Source: Macrostomum hystrix
Taxonomy: Eukaryota; Platyhelminthes; Macrostomidae
Length of the DNA stretch: 64,000 nt
Assembly (NCBI GenBank): GCA_950097015.1
Contig: CATNEN010000031.1
Coordinates: forward strand, 992,001-1,056,000
Direction: 5' to 3'
Shown: in pieces, positions 22,701 through 32,419 of the stretch
How positions within the stretch are numbered: the stretch's first letter is position 1
Layout: each line of letters opens with the position of its first letter
Notes under the pieces: model-generated
What the model saw: the letters and a program-made list of their open reading frames with translations, nothing else
Told to the model about the DNA's origin: nothing
Databases searched by the model: none
Program-made: the position numbers and the translations under genes

Positions 22701-24586
22701 TAAGGCTTAAGGTGTATTGGTAAGGTTTAAGGTGCATTGGTAAGGCTTAAGGTGTTGGTAAGGCTTAAGGTGCATTGGTAAGGCTTAAGGTGTTGGTAAG
22801 GCTTAAGGTGCATTGGTAAGGCTTAAGGTGTTGGTAAGGCTTAAGGTGCATTGGTAAGGCTTAAGGTGTTGGTAAGGCTTAAGGTGCATTGGTAAGGCTT
22901 AAGGTGCATTGGTAAGGCTTAAGGTGCATTGGTAAGGCTTAAGGTGCATTGGTAAGGCTTAAGGTGCATTGGTAAGGTTTAAGGTGCATTGGTAAGGTTT
23001 AAGGTGTATTGGTAAGGTTTAAGGTGTATTGGTAAGGTTTAAGGTGTATTGGTAAGGCTTAAGGTGCATTGGTAAGGCTTAAGGTGTATTGGTAAGGCTT
23101 AAGGTGCATTGGTAAGGCTTAAGGTGCATTGGTAAGGCTTAAGGTGCATTGGTAAGGCTTAAGGTGTATTGGTAAGGCTTAAGGTGCATTGGTAAGGCTT
23201 AAGGTGTATTGGTAAGGCTTAAGGTGCATTGGTAAGGCTTAAGGTGCATTGGTAAGGCTTAAGGTGTATTGGTAAGGCTTAAGGTGCATTGGTAAGGCTT
23301 AAGGTGCATTGGTAAGGCTTAAGGTGTATTGGTAAGGCTTAAGGTCCATTGTTAAGGCTTAAAGTCCATTGGTAGGACTTCATAAAAAATGATTTGGTAA
23401 GTCTTAAGGTGCATCACTTTTGGTCGAATAAGGTTGCAGGCCATTGCCATCACATTGCATTGCATGTGAAAGATCCTAGTTCATTGAGCTAATGGCGAAA
23501 AATGTAAACGAATAGATAGGAAGCAGCACAGCATGATTGCAATGTAAACTTTTATAAACATTCTGCTTCGCTCTAGTTGGATATTGTATGCCTTCCGTAT
23601 TGTCACTCTCTATTGCTTTCTCTCTCTCTCTCTATCTACCCCAAACGCTTCGCGTGCGTTCGCTATCCCTGTAAGCGCTTAATTTCTAACCCTGGTCTAT
23701 TAAAGTTTTGTTAGAGGGTGGAATAGAGTAATAAGTGCCTAATATATGCCACTGTAGTAGCAAAATGCTATTTAAGTATGGTTCAAGTGTAATCGTTCAC
23801 AAATTAACAGCAGAAGTACCATGATTTGACAGTGATTAAATGTGCCTTAGCCTAAAATGTGGCATGGGTAGTTGTATAGTTCATTTAAATCAATACAGTT
23901 ATTATCTGATCTGTAAATGATAACTAGTAGGCCTACTACTAGGCTTACGAAAGAGAAAGCCGACATTGTGAACGCAGAGAGTCATATAAAATTGTGCATA
24001 GAGATCCCTTCCTAGTCCCTTCTAACCAAGGAGCATAACAAGCGGAAATACAGCTTGACCAGCAGATGATAAATTATCCCCTTGGCCCTATCCCAAAATC
24101 CCTTCCCATAGGGAAACTATCATAGTCGAAATGAGGATATTTTTATTGGAGGCCAAAATTACTACATGCGCTTACATAACATCGCGTCCACAGATCTGGC
24201 CATTGGAATCAGTCGGGTAGATTACGCGCCTGTAGTCGCCTCGAATGAATGCTGCAAGCATAGATAAATATAAATGTAATTTTTTAGGTGGATAGAAAAG
24301 TACTCTGAATTGCGAATTACTTACCCACGCCGGCAATTAGCAGCAGAAGGATGACACATGCCAGAAACAATTGGCAGCACACGATGTCCGTGCAAGATCG
24401 ATTTTCTATTGGTCCTTTGAAGTCTTTGTCGTGATCTCTGACCTTGTCTAGAAAAAAGAGGTTGTGATAGATTGAGTGTCAAGTTCCTTATTAAATGCCT
24501 CTTCAAAGGCATCTCTTGCATACTTAGAAAATAACGCACTTACTATAGTCAGTTTCATTCTTCTTGGTGCATGTTCCCTTTCCCAT
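10751..24586 (-). CDS. Choline transporter-like protein, SLC44 family (complete, 12 exons)
   Basis: Exons in gene order (minus): 24586-24544, 24447-24325, 24251-24176, 22465-21973, 21151-20528, 18993-18941, 18835-18659, 18578-18380, 17562-17418, 14251-14148, 11437-11353, 10893-10751. They total 2265 nt, 754 aa, and all junctions are GT-AG and in phase. Family landmarks follow in order: [17 protein letters not shown] before the first helix, [10 protein letters not shown], the SWQWMIGG helix cluster with [10 protein letters not shown] and [56 protein letters not shown], and the C-terminal [20 protein letters not shown]44 proteins have about ten helices and carry choline or related substrates at plasma and mitochondrial membranes. 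The first extracellular loop is longer than usual, giving 754 aa against about 650-710. All seven introns over 150 bp contain minisatellites. Confidence 0.95.
10918..11292. repeat. Minisatellite, 28-bp unit, about 13 copies, SLC44 intron 11
   Basis: Core GGATCAGCTTGGTGGGATAT followed by GGGATAAT. Almost homogeneous, which suggests recent expansion. It begins about 25 bp from the last SLC44 exon. Confidence 0.96.
11852..11968. repeat. 58-bp direct duplication, SLC44 intron 10
   Basis: TGTGACAACAGATAACCATT begins both halves (11852 and 11910). The halves differ at one position. This could be the seed stage of a new tandem array. Confidence 0.85.
12500..13520. repeat. Minisatellite, 23-bp unit, about 44 copies, SLC44 intron 10
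   Basis: Core GTGTCAGACAGTAGATTCAT followed by AGG. Shorter 22-bp units (ATAGGTGTC) and a rarer block, AGAGAGTCAGACAGTAGATT followed by CAGTGCG, are interspersed. That block occurs near 12725 and again near 13205, about 480 bp apart, which indicates a higher-order repeat. Confidence 0.96.
13768..13965. repeat. Minisatellite, 23-bp unit, about 8 copies, SLC44 intron 10
   Basis: Core GTGTCAGGTGGCGGATTTGT followed by GGG. It has the same period and the same first seven bases as the array 250 bp to its left. All eight other differences from that unit are transitions. Confidence 0.93.
14478..15182. repeat. Minisatellite, 24-bp unit, about 29 copies, SLC44 intron 9
   Basis: Units GCGATTCTAGCTACGATACC followed by AGCT. 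An 11-unit block of variants (with CTATGCTACC, TCTATCTACG and AGCTGAGATTC in fixed order) recurs about 264 bp later, so a higher-order repeat is present. The period is a multiple of 3, which leaves it open in several frames on both strands. Confidence 0.95.
15495..15595. repeat. Short minisatellite, 24-bp unit, about 4 copies, SLC44 intron 9
   Basis: Units of GCGATTCCTGCAACGATTCT followed by AGCT. Related to the GATTCTAGCTGC core of the larger arrays, 0.3 kb from the 14.5-kb array. Confidence 0.85.
16305..17215. repeat. Minisatellite, 33-34-bp unit, about 27 copies, SLC44 intron 9
   Basis: Every unit carries the palindromic TACTAGATCTAGAGATCC. The first half continues CTTCATGTTTTGAAAGG (34 bp), the last eight units CTCAGTTTAGTATGG (33 bp), and the middle is degenerate. 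Two subfamilies thus meet in one array. Confidence 0.95.
17790..18345. repeat. Degenerate repeat, about 16-bp unit, SLC44 intron 8
   Basis: Diverged copies of GGGAATGTGCAATGTA and GAATGTGCAATTTAGA alternate irregularly. It is older or less homogenised than the neighbouring arrays and runs to within about 40 bp of an SLC44 exon. Confidence 0.8.
19144..20342. repeat. Minisatellite, 12-bp core in 24-bp dimers, about 100 monomers, SLC44 intron 5
   Basis: Monomer GCGATTCTAGYT, mostly alternating GCT and GTT ends as a 24-bp dimer, with GCG/ACG variants. The 12-bp period leaves both strands open for about 400 codons (A-I-L-V on one strand, A-R-I-T on the other). It fills most of intron 5, between the exons ending at 20528 and starting at 18993. 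Confidence 0.97.
21175..21942. repeat. Minisatellite, 30-bp unit, about 26 copies, SLC44 intron 4
   Basis: Unit core CTAAGCTGACTGTGTGACTG followed by CAATAACTGT, nearly perfect. On the sense strand the unit contains TTATTGCAG and CAGCTTAG, which resemble 3' splice sites. The array ends about 30 bp from the true acceptor of the next exon. Confidence 0.97.
22585..23402. repeat. Minisatellite, 20-bp unit (some 17-18 bp), about 41 copies, SLC44 intron 3
   Basis: Unit TTGGTAAGGCTTAAGGTGCA with T/C variants and a shortened form lacking CAT in a run near 22755-22865, where long and short units alternate. The remaining 23403-24175 of the intron has no repeat or gene that I can support, apart from a TC-rich microsatellite at 23615-23632. 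Confidence 0.96.
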
Positions 24587-24705
24587 GCTATGATTTTTTT
24601 GCTTCTTTCAAGCAGACTGCTGAAAAAAAGTTTGCTAATTATGTTAGGTAAGGATTAACGAAGCAGGCATAATGTAGGTTAATCCTAACTTCATAATTGA
24701 TTACA

Positions 24706-25006
24706 CCTGCCCCCATACATGCGCAACACCCGGCCGACCCGGCCGAACCGGCCAGGTGAAACGAGGGCCAAGCAAGGTAAGTCGCAAAAACCAATCGACC
24801 AAGCACAAAAAAATCAAAGGGGGGACCAAGGGACAAAAAAGGAAGGTGTGAAGAAAAGGAAAAAGGGGGAGAGAAAAAGAGAGCAAATGAGAGCAAACTA
24901 AGTCGTAAATAGAGCAATGAAATGAACTAAGTCGCAAATGAGAGCAAAAACTAAGTCGCACGGCCGGCTAAGATTTGGGAGGTTGCGCATGTATGCCTGC
25001 CCCCAT
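24706..25006. mobile_element. Short TIR element (about 279 bp) with 11-bp target duplications, nested in a SINE
   Basis: CCTGCCCCCAT occurs at 24706-24716 and again at 24996-25006. Between them ACATGCGCAAC (24717-24727) faces its inverse GTTGCGCATGT (24982-24992). The interior has no coding capacity, being A/G-rich with AACTAAGTCGCAAA repeats. This fits a MITE-like non-autonomous element. The target lies in the 3' part of the tRNA-derived SINE that continues to the right. Confidence 0.7.
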
Positions 25007-25232
25007 TTGGGTCACATGTGCAGCCAACACCACACCTACAGCTTGGGAGGACTGGGAGGAAGCCACACCCACCCTCAATTACCCCAGCTGATGATGGTAC
25101 CCATTTAATAGCTAGGTGAACTGAAACAATGTAGAGTTGCCTCTTGCTTAAGGACTCATATTGTTCTAGTGGACTAAGGACACCTACAACATTAAGTTGT
25201 GAGTCTGATGCTCTAACCACAAGGCTACAACC
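25007..25232 (-). mobile_element. tRNA-derived SINE-like element
   Basis: Read on the minus strand from 25232 it starts TAGCCTTGTGGTTAGAGCAT, a tRNA-like box A region. A decayed box B region follows, then a body containing TAAATGGGTACC, as is common in tRNA SINEs, then a GT-rich tail. It is interrupted near its 3' end by the TIR element described at 24706-25006. Confidence 0.55.
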
Positions 25233-25806
25233 CTTTAACTTTGTTCTTCTATTAACCTAATATTAAATTAATCCCTGCAAAAAATTTTATATAAAGAGTG
25301 AAAAATTAAAGATTTTCTCTTGTTTTAGTAGAAAAGAAAAATATATAAACTTGTTTAACTCCACTTTCTGGTTTTGCTTGTATTTAACAAAATATCTTCA
25401 TAGTGCAAATGTAATTAAAAACATTAAACAAATAATTAAATATGTGTGATAAGTTTAGGGCAAATGGGTGAATGTTTTTTTAATTGTTATTATTAGCTTG
25501 GCCACATAAACTATTGTCAAGAATAAAAATCTGCCTAGGGGCCTAGCCAAGCCATATTGCTAAAGATAGCTAACATAGTAAGCTGGCATAAATTCACAAT
25601 ATTTTTTCCTATTTTAGTCTGGGTGGTTGACAACCTGTTAAGTAGGCCTAGTATTAAAGCCAAGCCAATAAAAATAAGAAACACTGAAACTTGCTCTTTC
25701 TCCTCTTTAATTATTATAGGCCTAGGCCTATATCAACATTTCATTACCTTTAATCTCTAAGAGAAAGTGGAAATAACATATATTTGTAGCAAAAAACAGC
25801 AAATAT
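25233..25806. other. AT-rich intergenic DNA
   Basis: No exon, RNA gene or array recognised. Confidence 0.5.
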
Positions 25807-25807
25807 C

Positions 25808-26730
25808 ACGTCTATACTTCCAGTACCAGAACCAGTACCAGAACCAGTACCAGAAAAAAATTATGTTATAGCCAACAAAAAATCGACAAGCAACTAATAA
25901 AAATACTTCTAACAGATGAAATACTTATATATCGGTCCGAAAATATCATTATTAGAATAAAATTATCGACGGACTTGCGCACAACACACACAAAAATCGT
26001 TAACTTTCACAAAAAGTTTTTTAAAATATTTTTTTCATAGAAAAAAACAAATTTGCTCATCCAACTAAGTAAACGAATAGAAAAAGCGGTTTATTAAAAA
26101 TCGCAACTACTAAAATCACAACTCAAAACTCACCTTACTGAATGTGTTTGTATAATTTCTTATTTTTATGATCATCGTAAACTTCAGCAAACAAAACTAA
26201 AAATATAACCTCACATTTGCGCTTCGCAGGATTATTACTCGTACATCATATACAGCTGAGAGCAAAGATAAGGAAGGAAACATTATCTGTGAACACGGCT
26301 GTAAAATTTCAGAGCCCTGACTAGTCGCGTCTCGGAGTTGAAGACCCTCGAGTCCTCCCCACTCTGATATCTCCCATTTTAAAAGTACTTTGCGTCACCT
26401 CACTGAATCTGGTGGTCAGACGAGGCTGAAAACTCAGATCTGGAAGGAAACATTATCTGTGAACACGGCTGTAAAATTTCAGAGCCCTGACTAGTCGCGT
26501 CTCGGAGTTGAAGACCCTCGAGTCCCCCCACTCTGATATCTCCCATTTTAAAAGTACTTTTAAAAGTACTTTTAATTTTATTCGCAATAATGATATTTTC
26601 GGACCGATATATAAGTATTTCATCTGTTAGAAGTATTTTTATTAGTTGCTTGTCGATTTTTTGTTGGCTATAACATAAATTTTTTCTGGTACTGGTTCTG
26701 GTACTGGTTCTGGTACTGGAAGTATGACGT
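25808..26730. mobile_element. Foldback-type element with 145-bp terminal inverted repeats
   Basis: The left arm 25808-25953 and right arm 26586-26730 are inverse copies, identical over long stretches apart from small indels at the tip. The arms start with a triple TACCAGAACCAG minisatellite. The 630-bp centre contains a direct duplication of about 118 bp (26272-26390 and 26442-26559) and no reading frame for a transposase. It is probably a non-autonomous DNA transposon; the autonomous partner is not in the window. Confidence 0.75.
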
Positions 26731-28330
26731 ATTAATTTCCCGATATGTAGGTATGGCCATGTAGGTTCCCCGACAGGCTTTTTCCGACAGACTTCACTTT
26801 AAGTAAAAATTAAAACAAAAAACACGAACTCTCGAGCCAGAGTGTAGCCCGACTCTGACGCCAAACTATGCTTTAAAATAATATGCGGGACGAATAGTTT
26901 AGATGAAATAAGAAGCTAATAAGAAGCTAATGGGTGCTGATCGATGAGCATGATTAACAATTTGCAATAATTTACTTAGAGTTTTTTTAGAAAGCTTCCG
27001 TTTTAGGATTAGCTAGGCTTGTTGGATTGCTTATAACGGAAAAATCGCTCTGCTGCAACACAACCGAGTCCTCTATTCCACTGGCCACAGTGCCAGACAA
27101 ATAACGTAAACTACCTGCACGTGATTTTGAGAGTGATATTGGAAGCAATGCTTTGGATTACTCGCGTATTTGTAACGCAGTACATGATACATCCGCAACT
27201 TAGCAACTTGGATCTCACCGAGTACTCAAGCCAACTCGAGGCATCTATAGTGACGCTAGTTGATCATAAGTTACAACAGTGCCATGCCCGCCGGTAGACC
27301 CATGGGTACTCGTCCAGGTACTCGTACTCGTGGTACTCTAATTTCTGCAAGCTGACCGTGAACGTGGATATAAACAGCACGTTTTGGCAGTATTGGTATG
27401 TGTCAGCCACAAAATGAAAACAACAGCAAAAATAAATAACCCTCTGTGCTATCTCCATGCAGTACTTTGACTCAGTGCTTTACCGATTACCTGTAGAAGA
27501 AATAGAGTAAGCAGGGCCTGAAAGTAGTGTGCTGACTAAGGCCCTCTAATGAATAATAAACTAAAATGGTTGCTCAAAAATGTAAACTAATTATAACGCG
27601 GTGAACACGACTAAACCTGCAGGCCGTATTGTAACTCTGATCCAAGTTTTTCAATGTAAATTCAACGCGCATTCAACAAAAAACGAAGACTTCGCGTTGT
27701 TTATCTTGGATCGTGTATACTCGACTTAATTGACTGATGGCACCGTCCGCTAGCCCCTGGCGACCAACGGGGCACATGCAGGGAATCCTGTGTTCCCGAC
27801 GTCCGCACAGGTGGAGTGAAGCTCGACCGGTGACCCTCAGATAGCGTCTGAGCTGGCAACGTGACAGATATTCTCAGGCCAGAAAACATTGGAAAGGCCG
27901 GAGTTTGGAATGGGGCCGGGTTACGATTGTGTTATTGGAAGTTCTTGACACTTTTTGTGAATGACAAACATTTATGAAAAAATCCATTTCTTGGCAGGTC
28001 AAGAACGGACCAATGTGAGCTCGAAAACCCCACAGTGCAAAAGTCCAGCTACTGAGCGAACTCAAAAACAAAACGATGTAAAAAACCTGCAACTAGTGTG
28101 AGCTGTATGCCAACATGCCAACACTATATGGCTATTTACCAGCACTGATTCCAGCTTATGAAAACTTTAAATAACATGGATTTGTGCGAAAATCTAGTTT
28201 CGCAACACATTAAATAGCTCGTAACCTGATTTAGAAACGCATCAAAGAAAGAGTGCCAATCAAACTGAAACGGCTTTCTGTTGACTCAGCCAAGTTGTGA
28301 AAGATTGACAATTTTTCTTATCTGTTTACA
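26731..28330. other. Intergenic DNA upstream of the monocarboxylate transporter
   Basis: I see no exon with family similarity, no array and no RNA gene in this 1.6 kb. It should contain the promoters of the divergent SLC44 and transporter genes. A likely 3' splice site (TTTACAG at 28325-28331) precedes the transporter leader. Confidence 0.45.
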
Positions 28331-28565
28331 GCTAGTCACTTTGCTAACCAGTTGGCCGCCACAACAGCAAGCCTGCCAATCTGCTTAACCAGAATAGTTG
28401 TCGCAATTGCATTTTCCACTACAAGGTTCCTGGCCGACATTCTTCACAGAAAACCAGATAAAAAATCTGGGTCGTTGGATGTTGTCAATCTGGTTTGCGC
28501 CAGTCTACTCACGGCTCCACGCGGCGACAGCATAAATAGATCGCCGGGCAGTTCCAATATGCAGC

Positions 28566-30617
28566 ATGGCTGAAGACCAAGGAACCATGGAGGAGAAACC
28601 TGACCACATGAACTCAGCAGCTGACGATGCGCGGAATCTGATGGTGACGGACGGGCCGGACGACAGCCGAGCCCTGGAGGTGGTGCCGGTGAAGGGCGAG
28701 GAGGTGCTGCCGCTGCCGCTAGACCGAGGCTACGCCTGGGTGGTGACTGTGGCCTGCATGATGAACAGCTTCATCGTAGACGGCATCGCCAACTCGTTTG
28801 GCTCATTGATGGCAGAATTCTGCGAGTACTTCAACGCGGACAAGGCATCTGTAACGCTGATCGGATCGCTACTGTGCGGCGTATATCAAATGTTCGGACC
28901 TGTTGCTGGCGCCCTGGTGAACAAGTTCGGCTGTCGGCCCATCTGCATCGCTGGCGCGTTGGTCGCATCGGTGGCGTTCGTGCTCAGCAGCTTCGCGCCC
29001 AGCCTGTTCGCCCTCACCATCTGCTACGGCGTCCTCGGAGGCATCGGATTCGGCCTGATCTACCTGCCTTCCATGGTGTGCGTGAACTTCTACTTCGAGA
29101 AGTACCGCGCCCTGGCCATGGGTATTACGGTCTGTGGCACGGGAATCGGCACCATGGTGATGGGACCGCTGACACGAGCCCTCACTGAGACTCTGGGCTG
29201 GAGGAACTGCCTGCTCATCCTGGCCGGGATAGTGCTCAACTCAGCCGTGTTCGGCGCCCTCATGAAGCCGAACGACCCTCAGCCGGCGAGTGAAGAGCGA
29301 CGACGTCGCTCTTCACGAATCGAAAGAGGCCGCAGGCCTGGAGACTCGGACGAGGCCGCCGCTTGTCGGGAACTGTTCGCCTCGAATGTGAGCGTCAGCA
29401 AGCTGCGATCCATCAAGACCGGAAGAAAAGAACTGCGCTCACTCCCCTCTCTGGTGGATCACAGAGTGAAATCCTCAGCAAACCGCTGTCGGGTGACGAA
29501 AGCCGCGCGCGCTCGCCTATTCGACGTTAAGGCCGTGCGCGACGACCCCATAGCGACAGCTGCTCTGGAGGATCTAAAGAGGCCTCTGTACCGCAAGGAC
29601 ATCTTCTACGCTGGCTCGGTGGCCAGCTTGGTGAGTGCTAGGATCAGAAAAAGGTCCACTGTGACCCCCAGCCAGCTGTTTCTGTCCATGACGCGAATCC
29701 CTGGTGAAGCTCCACACCAACGCTCAAGGAAGCCATCGGCTGAATCCATAGAGAAACCTGACGATAACGAGTCAGAGGACGGCAGTTCCTGCTTGCCGAA
29801 ACCAATCCGTGACGCCTTCCTGCTCATGACTGATGTGTCACTGATGAAGGACCATGGCTTCCTAGTAGCCTGGTTCGCCAACTTAGTTTCCATGCTGTCA
29901 TTCTACATTCCTCTGTTCTTCGTCAGCGACTTCGCCCGAGAGGCAGGAGTGTCCGACGGCGAGTCCAAGTACCTGAACACGGCGTTCGGCAGCGCCAACA
30001 CGCTCAGCCGCATCCTGGTGGGCTGGTCGGCGGGGAATCCGAAAGTGTCGCCCCTCCTCGTCAACAATGTCTCGCTGCTACTCAGCGCCATCCTGGTCCT
30101 GCTGCTCAACTACTCGACAAGCTTCCCGGTGCTGACCGCCACCTACACCGCTCTGGGCGTCACCCTGGCTCCCTTCATCACCCTCACCTCGGAGATTCTG
30201 TGCCGCCTGGTGGGCTTGGACAACTTGACCAGCGCCTTCGGCCTCATCACACTGGCCAGGGGGATCAGCACCTGCGCCGGCTCGCCGCTCGCAGCCTCCC
30301 TGTACAGCCCCAGCACCAGGTACCTGCTGCCGTTCGCCGTTGGCGGCGGTCTCTTCGCCCTGAGCTCCGCCATCTTCAGCGCGCTGTTCCTGCCGCACTT
30401 CAGCAGGCGCCAGGAGACCAACGAGACCGAGCTGCAGGAGACGATTTTCAGCGCGCAGAACCTGCACGCCAGCTTCCTGCTGGTTGAGGGCACCCAGCTG
30501 GTGACCAGCAACACCGTCAACCTGGGCCTCATCGCCGGCGAGCCAAAAAAAGTTGCGATGACGATGCGGCCTGAGCCGGAAACGGACGAGACGGGCTTCT
30601 TCGAGGCCACTGTGTAA
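28566..30617 (+). CDS. Monocarboxylate transporter-like protein, SLC16 family, intronless
   Basis: Single 2052-nt exon, 683 aa. Residues 53-60, DRGYAWVV, form the helix 1 signature. NFYFEKYRALAMGITVCG at 174-191 is the conserved helix 4-5 motif of SLC16. Six N-terminal helices (about 55-235) are followed by a long charged cytosolic loop (about 237-425) and six further helices starting near DHGFLVAWFANL, then a cytosolic tail. The family moves lactate, pyruvate, ketones, hormones or aromatic amino acids across the plasma membrane, often with protons; the substrate here cannot be told. ATG 28566 is the first in-frame start; a second at 28587 also has a good context. A probable splice acceptor at 28331 suggests a 5' untranslated exon further upstream. 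It converges on the gene at 31289. Confidence 0.9.
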   Translation: MAEDQGTMEEKPDHMNSAADDARNLMVTDGPDDSRALEVVPVKGEEVLPLPLDRGYAWVVTVACMMNSFIVDGIANSFGSLMAEFCEYFNADKASVTLIGSLLCGVYQMFGPVAGALVNKFGCRPICIAGALVASVAFVLSSFAPSLFALTICYGVLGGIGFGLIYLPSMVCVNFYFEKYRALAMGITVCGTGIGTMVMGPLTRALTETLGWRNCLLILAGIVLNSAVFGALMKPNDPQPASEERRRRSSRIERGRRPGDSDEAAACRELFASNVSVSKLRSIKTGRKELRSLPSLVDHRVKSSANRCRVTKAARARLFDVKAVRDDPIATAALEDLKRPLYRKDIFYAGSVASLVSARIRKRSTVTPSQLFLSMTRIPGEAPHQRSRKPSAESIEKPDDNESEDGSSCLPKPIRDAFLLMTDVSLMKDHGFLVAWFANLVSMLSFYIPLFFVSDFAREAGVSDGESKYLNTAFGSANTLSRILVGWSAGNPKVSPLLVNNVSLLLSAILVLLLNYSTSFPVLTATYTALGVTLAPFITLTSEILCRLVGLDNLTSAFGLITLARGISTCAGSPLAASLYSPSTRYLLPFAVGGGLFALSSAIFSALFLPHFSRRQETNETELQETIFSAQNLHASFLLVEGTQLVTSNTVNLGLIAGEPKKVAMTMRPEPETDETGFFEATV

Positions 30618-31012
30618 TGCCTCTCATGTTACTGAAGATACTTTAACAATGCACATAATTTTCTGCAAGCAGCTATTAACAAGCGCCTTAAAGGTTACTG
30701 TACCGCCAAATGCAATACAATGCAATGATTCTGAGTTCCATTCTGACACTCAGGGGCTTTTCATACGGCATGCATAAGGCCAACACAGTGGGCTTTTTAA
30801 TTAAAAAGGGTTACAAAAAGGCCGCTAATTGACTCTTTCTAAAAGCACTTTCTGAATTAAATGAGCGACTTCATTACTCTTAATTAAAAAACTCCTTCAC
30901 TTGAGCTTGACTTGAAATTTCTTAAAGAATAACTGTAATTAAACATAACCCAAACCTGACATTCCTCCACAGAACCTGCAAGATCTGTACTGAGGTGTAG
31001 ATGCCTCTGTTC
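30618..31012. other. 3' flank of the transporter
   Basis: AT-rich sequence between two convergent genes. No further gene. No canonical AATAAA is obvious. Confidence 0.4.
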
Positions 31013-31288
31013 ATTCTATGCTTTCTTATAATATCATTACCTTCTGGCTTCGACAATTGAACAACCTATTCAGTTCAGTTCAGAAGGTATCATATCAAAC
31101 TGCAGGTGAAACATGGATGAAAAGAGCCAAGTGAGTGAGACAAAAATGCCGAAGGACAAATTAGTTTTCTGAGTTGCGTTGTGCCCAGAGACACTGTGCT
31201 ATATTTGCGTGCTGTAGCGAGTCACATGTGAGAGTTGGGCAAACGACAGCTCATTAGAGAAATAAGACAGTCAGGAGCGGTGAGCAGT

Positions 31289-31957
31289 TCAACTGTCGGG
31301 GGTCGGCACACCGTGGGTGTTGTGGGACTGGGGCTTCTTGCCCTCTCCGCGCTTCGGCTTGTAGAACTTGGCGCTGGCGCACAGCTCGGGCAGCTCGAAG
31401 TACTTGTCCTTGGGGTCGTGGAAGCCGAAGAAGAACAGGATGCCTCCGGAGCACTTTCCGTTCTTGGTGTACTTCTTCTTGATGAGGATCGGCACGCACC
31501 TGTCATCGATGACGCCGCCCAGCTTGATGGACAGGTCGCCCTTGGTCTTGCGTCCGCAGTGCACGCTGATGGGCACCTTGCGGTGGGTGACGGTGGAGCG
31601 AGCCACCACGCGGTGGTTCGGCCACAGCTTCGGGCACAGGGTGAGGAAGTGCTTGGCGTGGCTCACGGGGATCTTCACGCACTGGGCGTTGGCGGCGCTG
31701 GTGCCCCAGGCGTAGTAGCCGACTCCCTGCTCAAAGTCGAACAGGGTGTAGTGGTGTCCGGAGTAGTTCTTGGACTGGACCTTGAAGTAGGCGGCCACCT
31801 TCTTCTTCTCCTTGGATCCGGCAATGCCTCCCAGCAGCTTGAGGTAGGTGCCGTTGTGGTAGCCCAGACCGGCCACTCCGATGGCGCCCTCACGGGGCGG
31901 GTTCTCGCAGGCCAGCGCGGTGGCCAACAGGGCGGAGATCAGCAGCAGCAGCTTCAT
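31289..31957 (-). CDS. Secreted 222-aa protein, copy 1 (ependymin-related-like, tentative)
   Basis: Intronless, 222 aa. MKLLLLISALLATALAC is a clear signal peptide with cleavage near residue 16-17. The mature chain has seven cysteines, two N-glycosylation sequons (NGT, NYS) and a lysine-rich C-terminus. The central FDFEQGVGYY plus AQCVKIPV and the late FHDPKDKYFELPELC resemble the layout of ependymin-related secreted glycoproteins, where an acidic DP..F..P..C block ends the domain. I rate this family assignment as moderate only. A TATA-like box lies 89 bp upstream. The protein is identical to copy 2 at 35302-35970; the coding sequences differ at three synonymous sites. Confidence 0.9.
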   Translation of the reverse strand: MKLLLLISALLATALACENPPREGAIGVAGLGYHNGTYLKLLGGIAGSKEKKKVAAYFKVQSKNYSGHHYTLFDFEQGVGYYAWGTSAANAQCVKIPVSHAKHFLTLCPKLWPNHRVVARSTVTHRKVPISVHCGRKTKGDLSIKLGGVIDDRCVPILIKKKYTKNGKCSGGILFFFGFHDPKDKYFELPELCASAKFYKPKRGEGKKPQSHNTHGVPTPDS

Positions 31958-32045
31958 CTTCTGGCAGGTTCGCTTTCTCGCTGTTCTTTCTGTAGCAGAC
32001 TGAGAGCTGTGAGTTCACTTGGTGGTTGGCTCCTCCGACTGTCCG

Positions 32046-32052
32046 CTTTTAT
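32046..32052 (-). promoter_or_regulatory. TATA-like box of copy 1
   Basis: Reads ATAAAAG on the minus strand, 89 bp before the ATG at 31957, with an A-rich leader between. The identical element precedes copy 2. Confidence 0.5.
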
Positions 32053-32419
32053 GCACCTGGCCTGTTTGACCAACTGCTCCGAGACACACCAACTGCCCAA
32101 CATTCGCTGTCCAGTTTTGTTTCCATGTGCCACCTGAGCAAACTGCCAGCTCAGCAGATCTCAGTCGCTACATAGCGACAGTTTAGAACGTTTCTGGATT
32201 TCAACTTGGCAAGGGTTTGTTTTAAAACAGTTTAATGTCCACATATTTTATCGCTGTCGACTTTTTAAGTCTACTTAGTCAGTAAATCGATCAATGGAAA
32301 AAGTTTCTGCCAGCGTTGAACCAGCATTATACGCTAGTACCTGAAAATGTGACAAAAAATTTTTACTAACAGCTAATATTTCAATGTTTAATCTTTCATA
32401 TTGTACATTATTGCATCTT

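Larger units (their letters stand above)
31013..32168. repeat. Left arm of a 1156-bp inverted duplication
   Basis: Its reverse complement matches 35091-36246 over the whole length with, by eye, five base differences and no indels. It contains one full gene copy with promoter and 3' flank. Similarity stops abruptly at both ends. Confidence 0.95.

Noticed and set aside
31235-32137. 300-codon frame antisense to the secreted gene, also present in the other arm (35122-36024)
   Set aside because: Shadow of the real gene: it has no domain, and the three silent changes in the sense frame cause amino-acid changes here.
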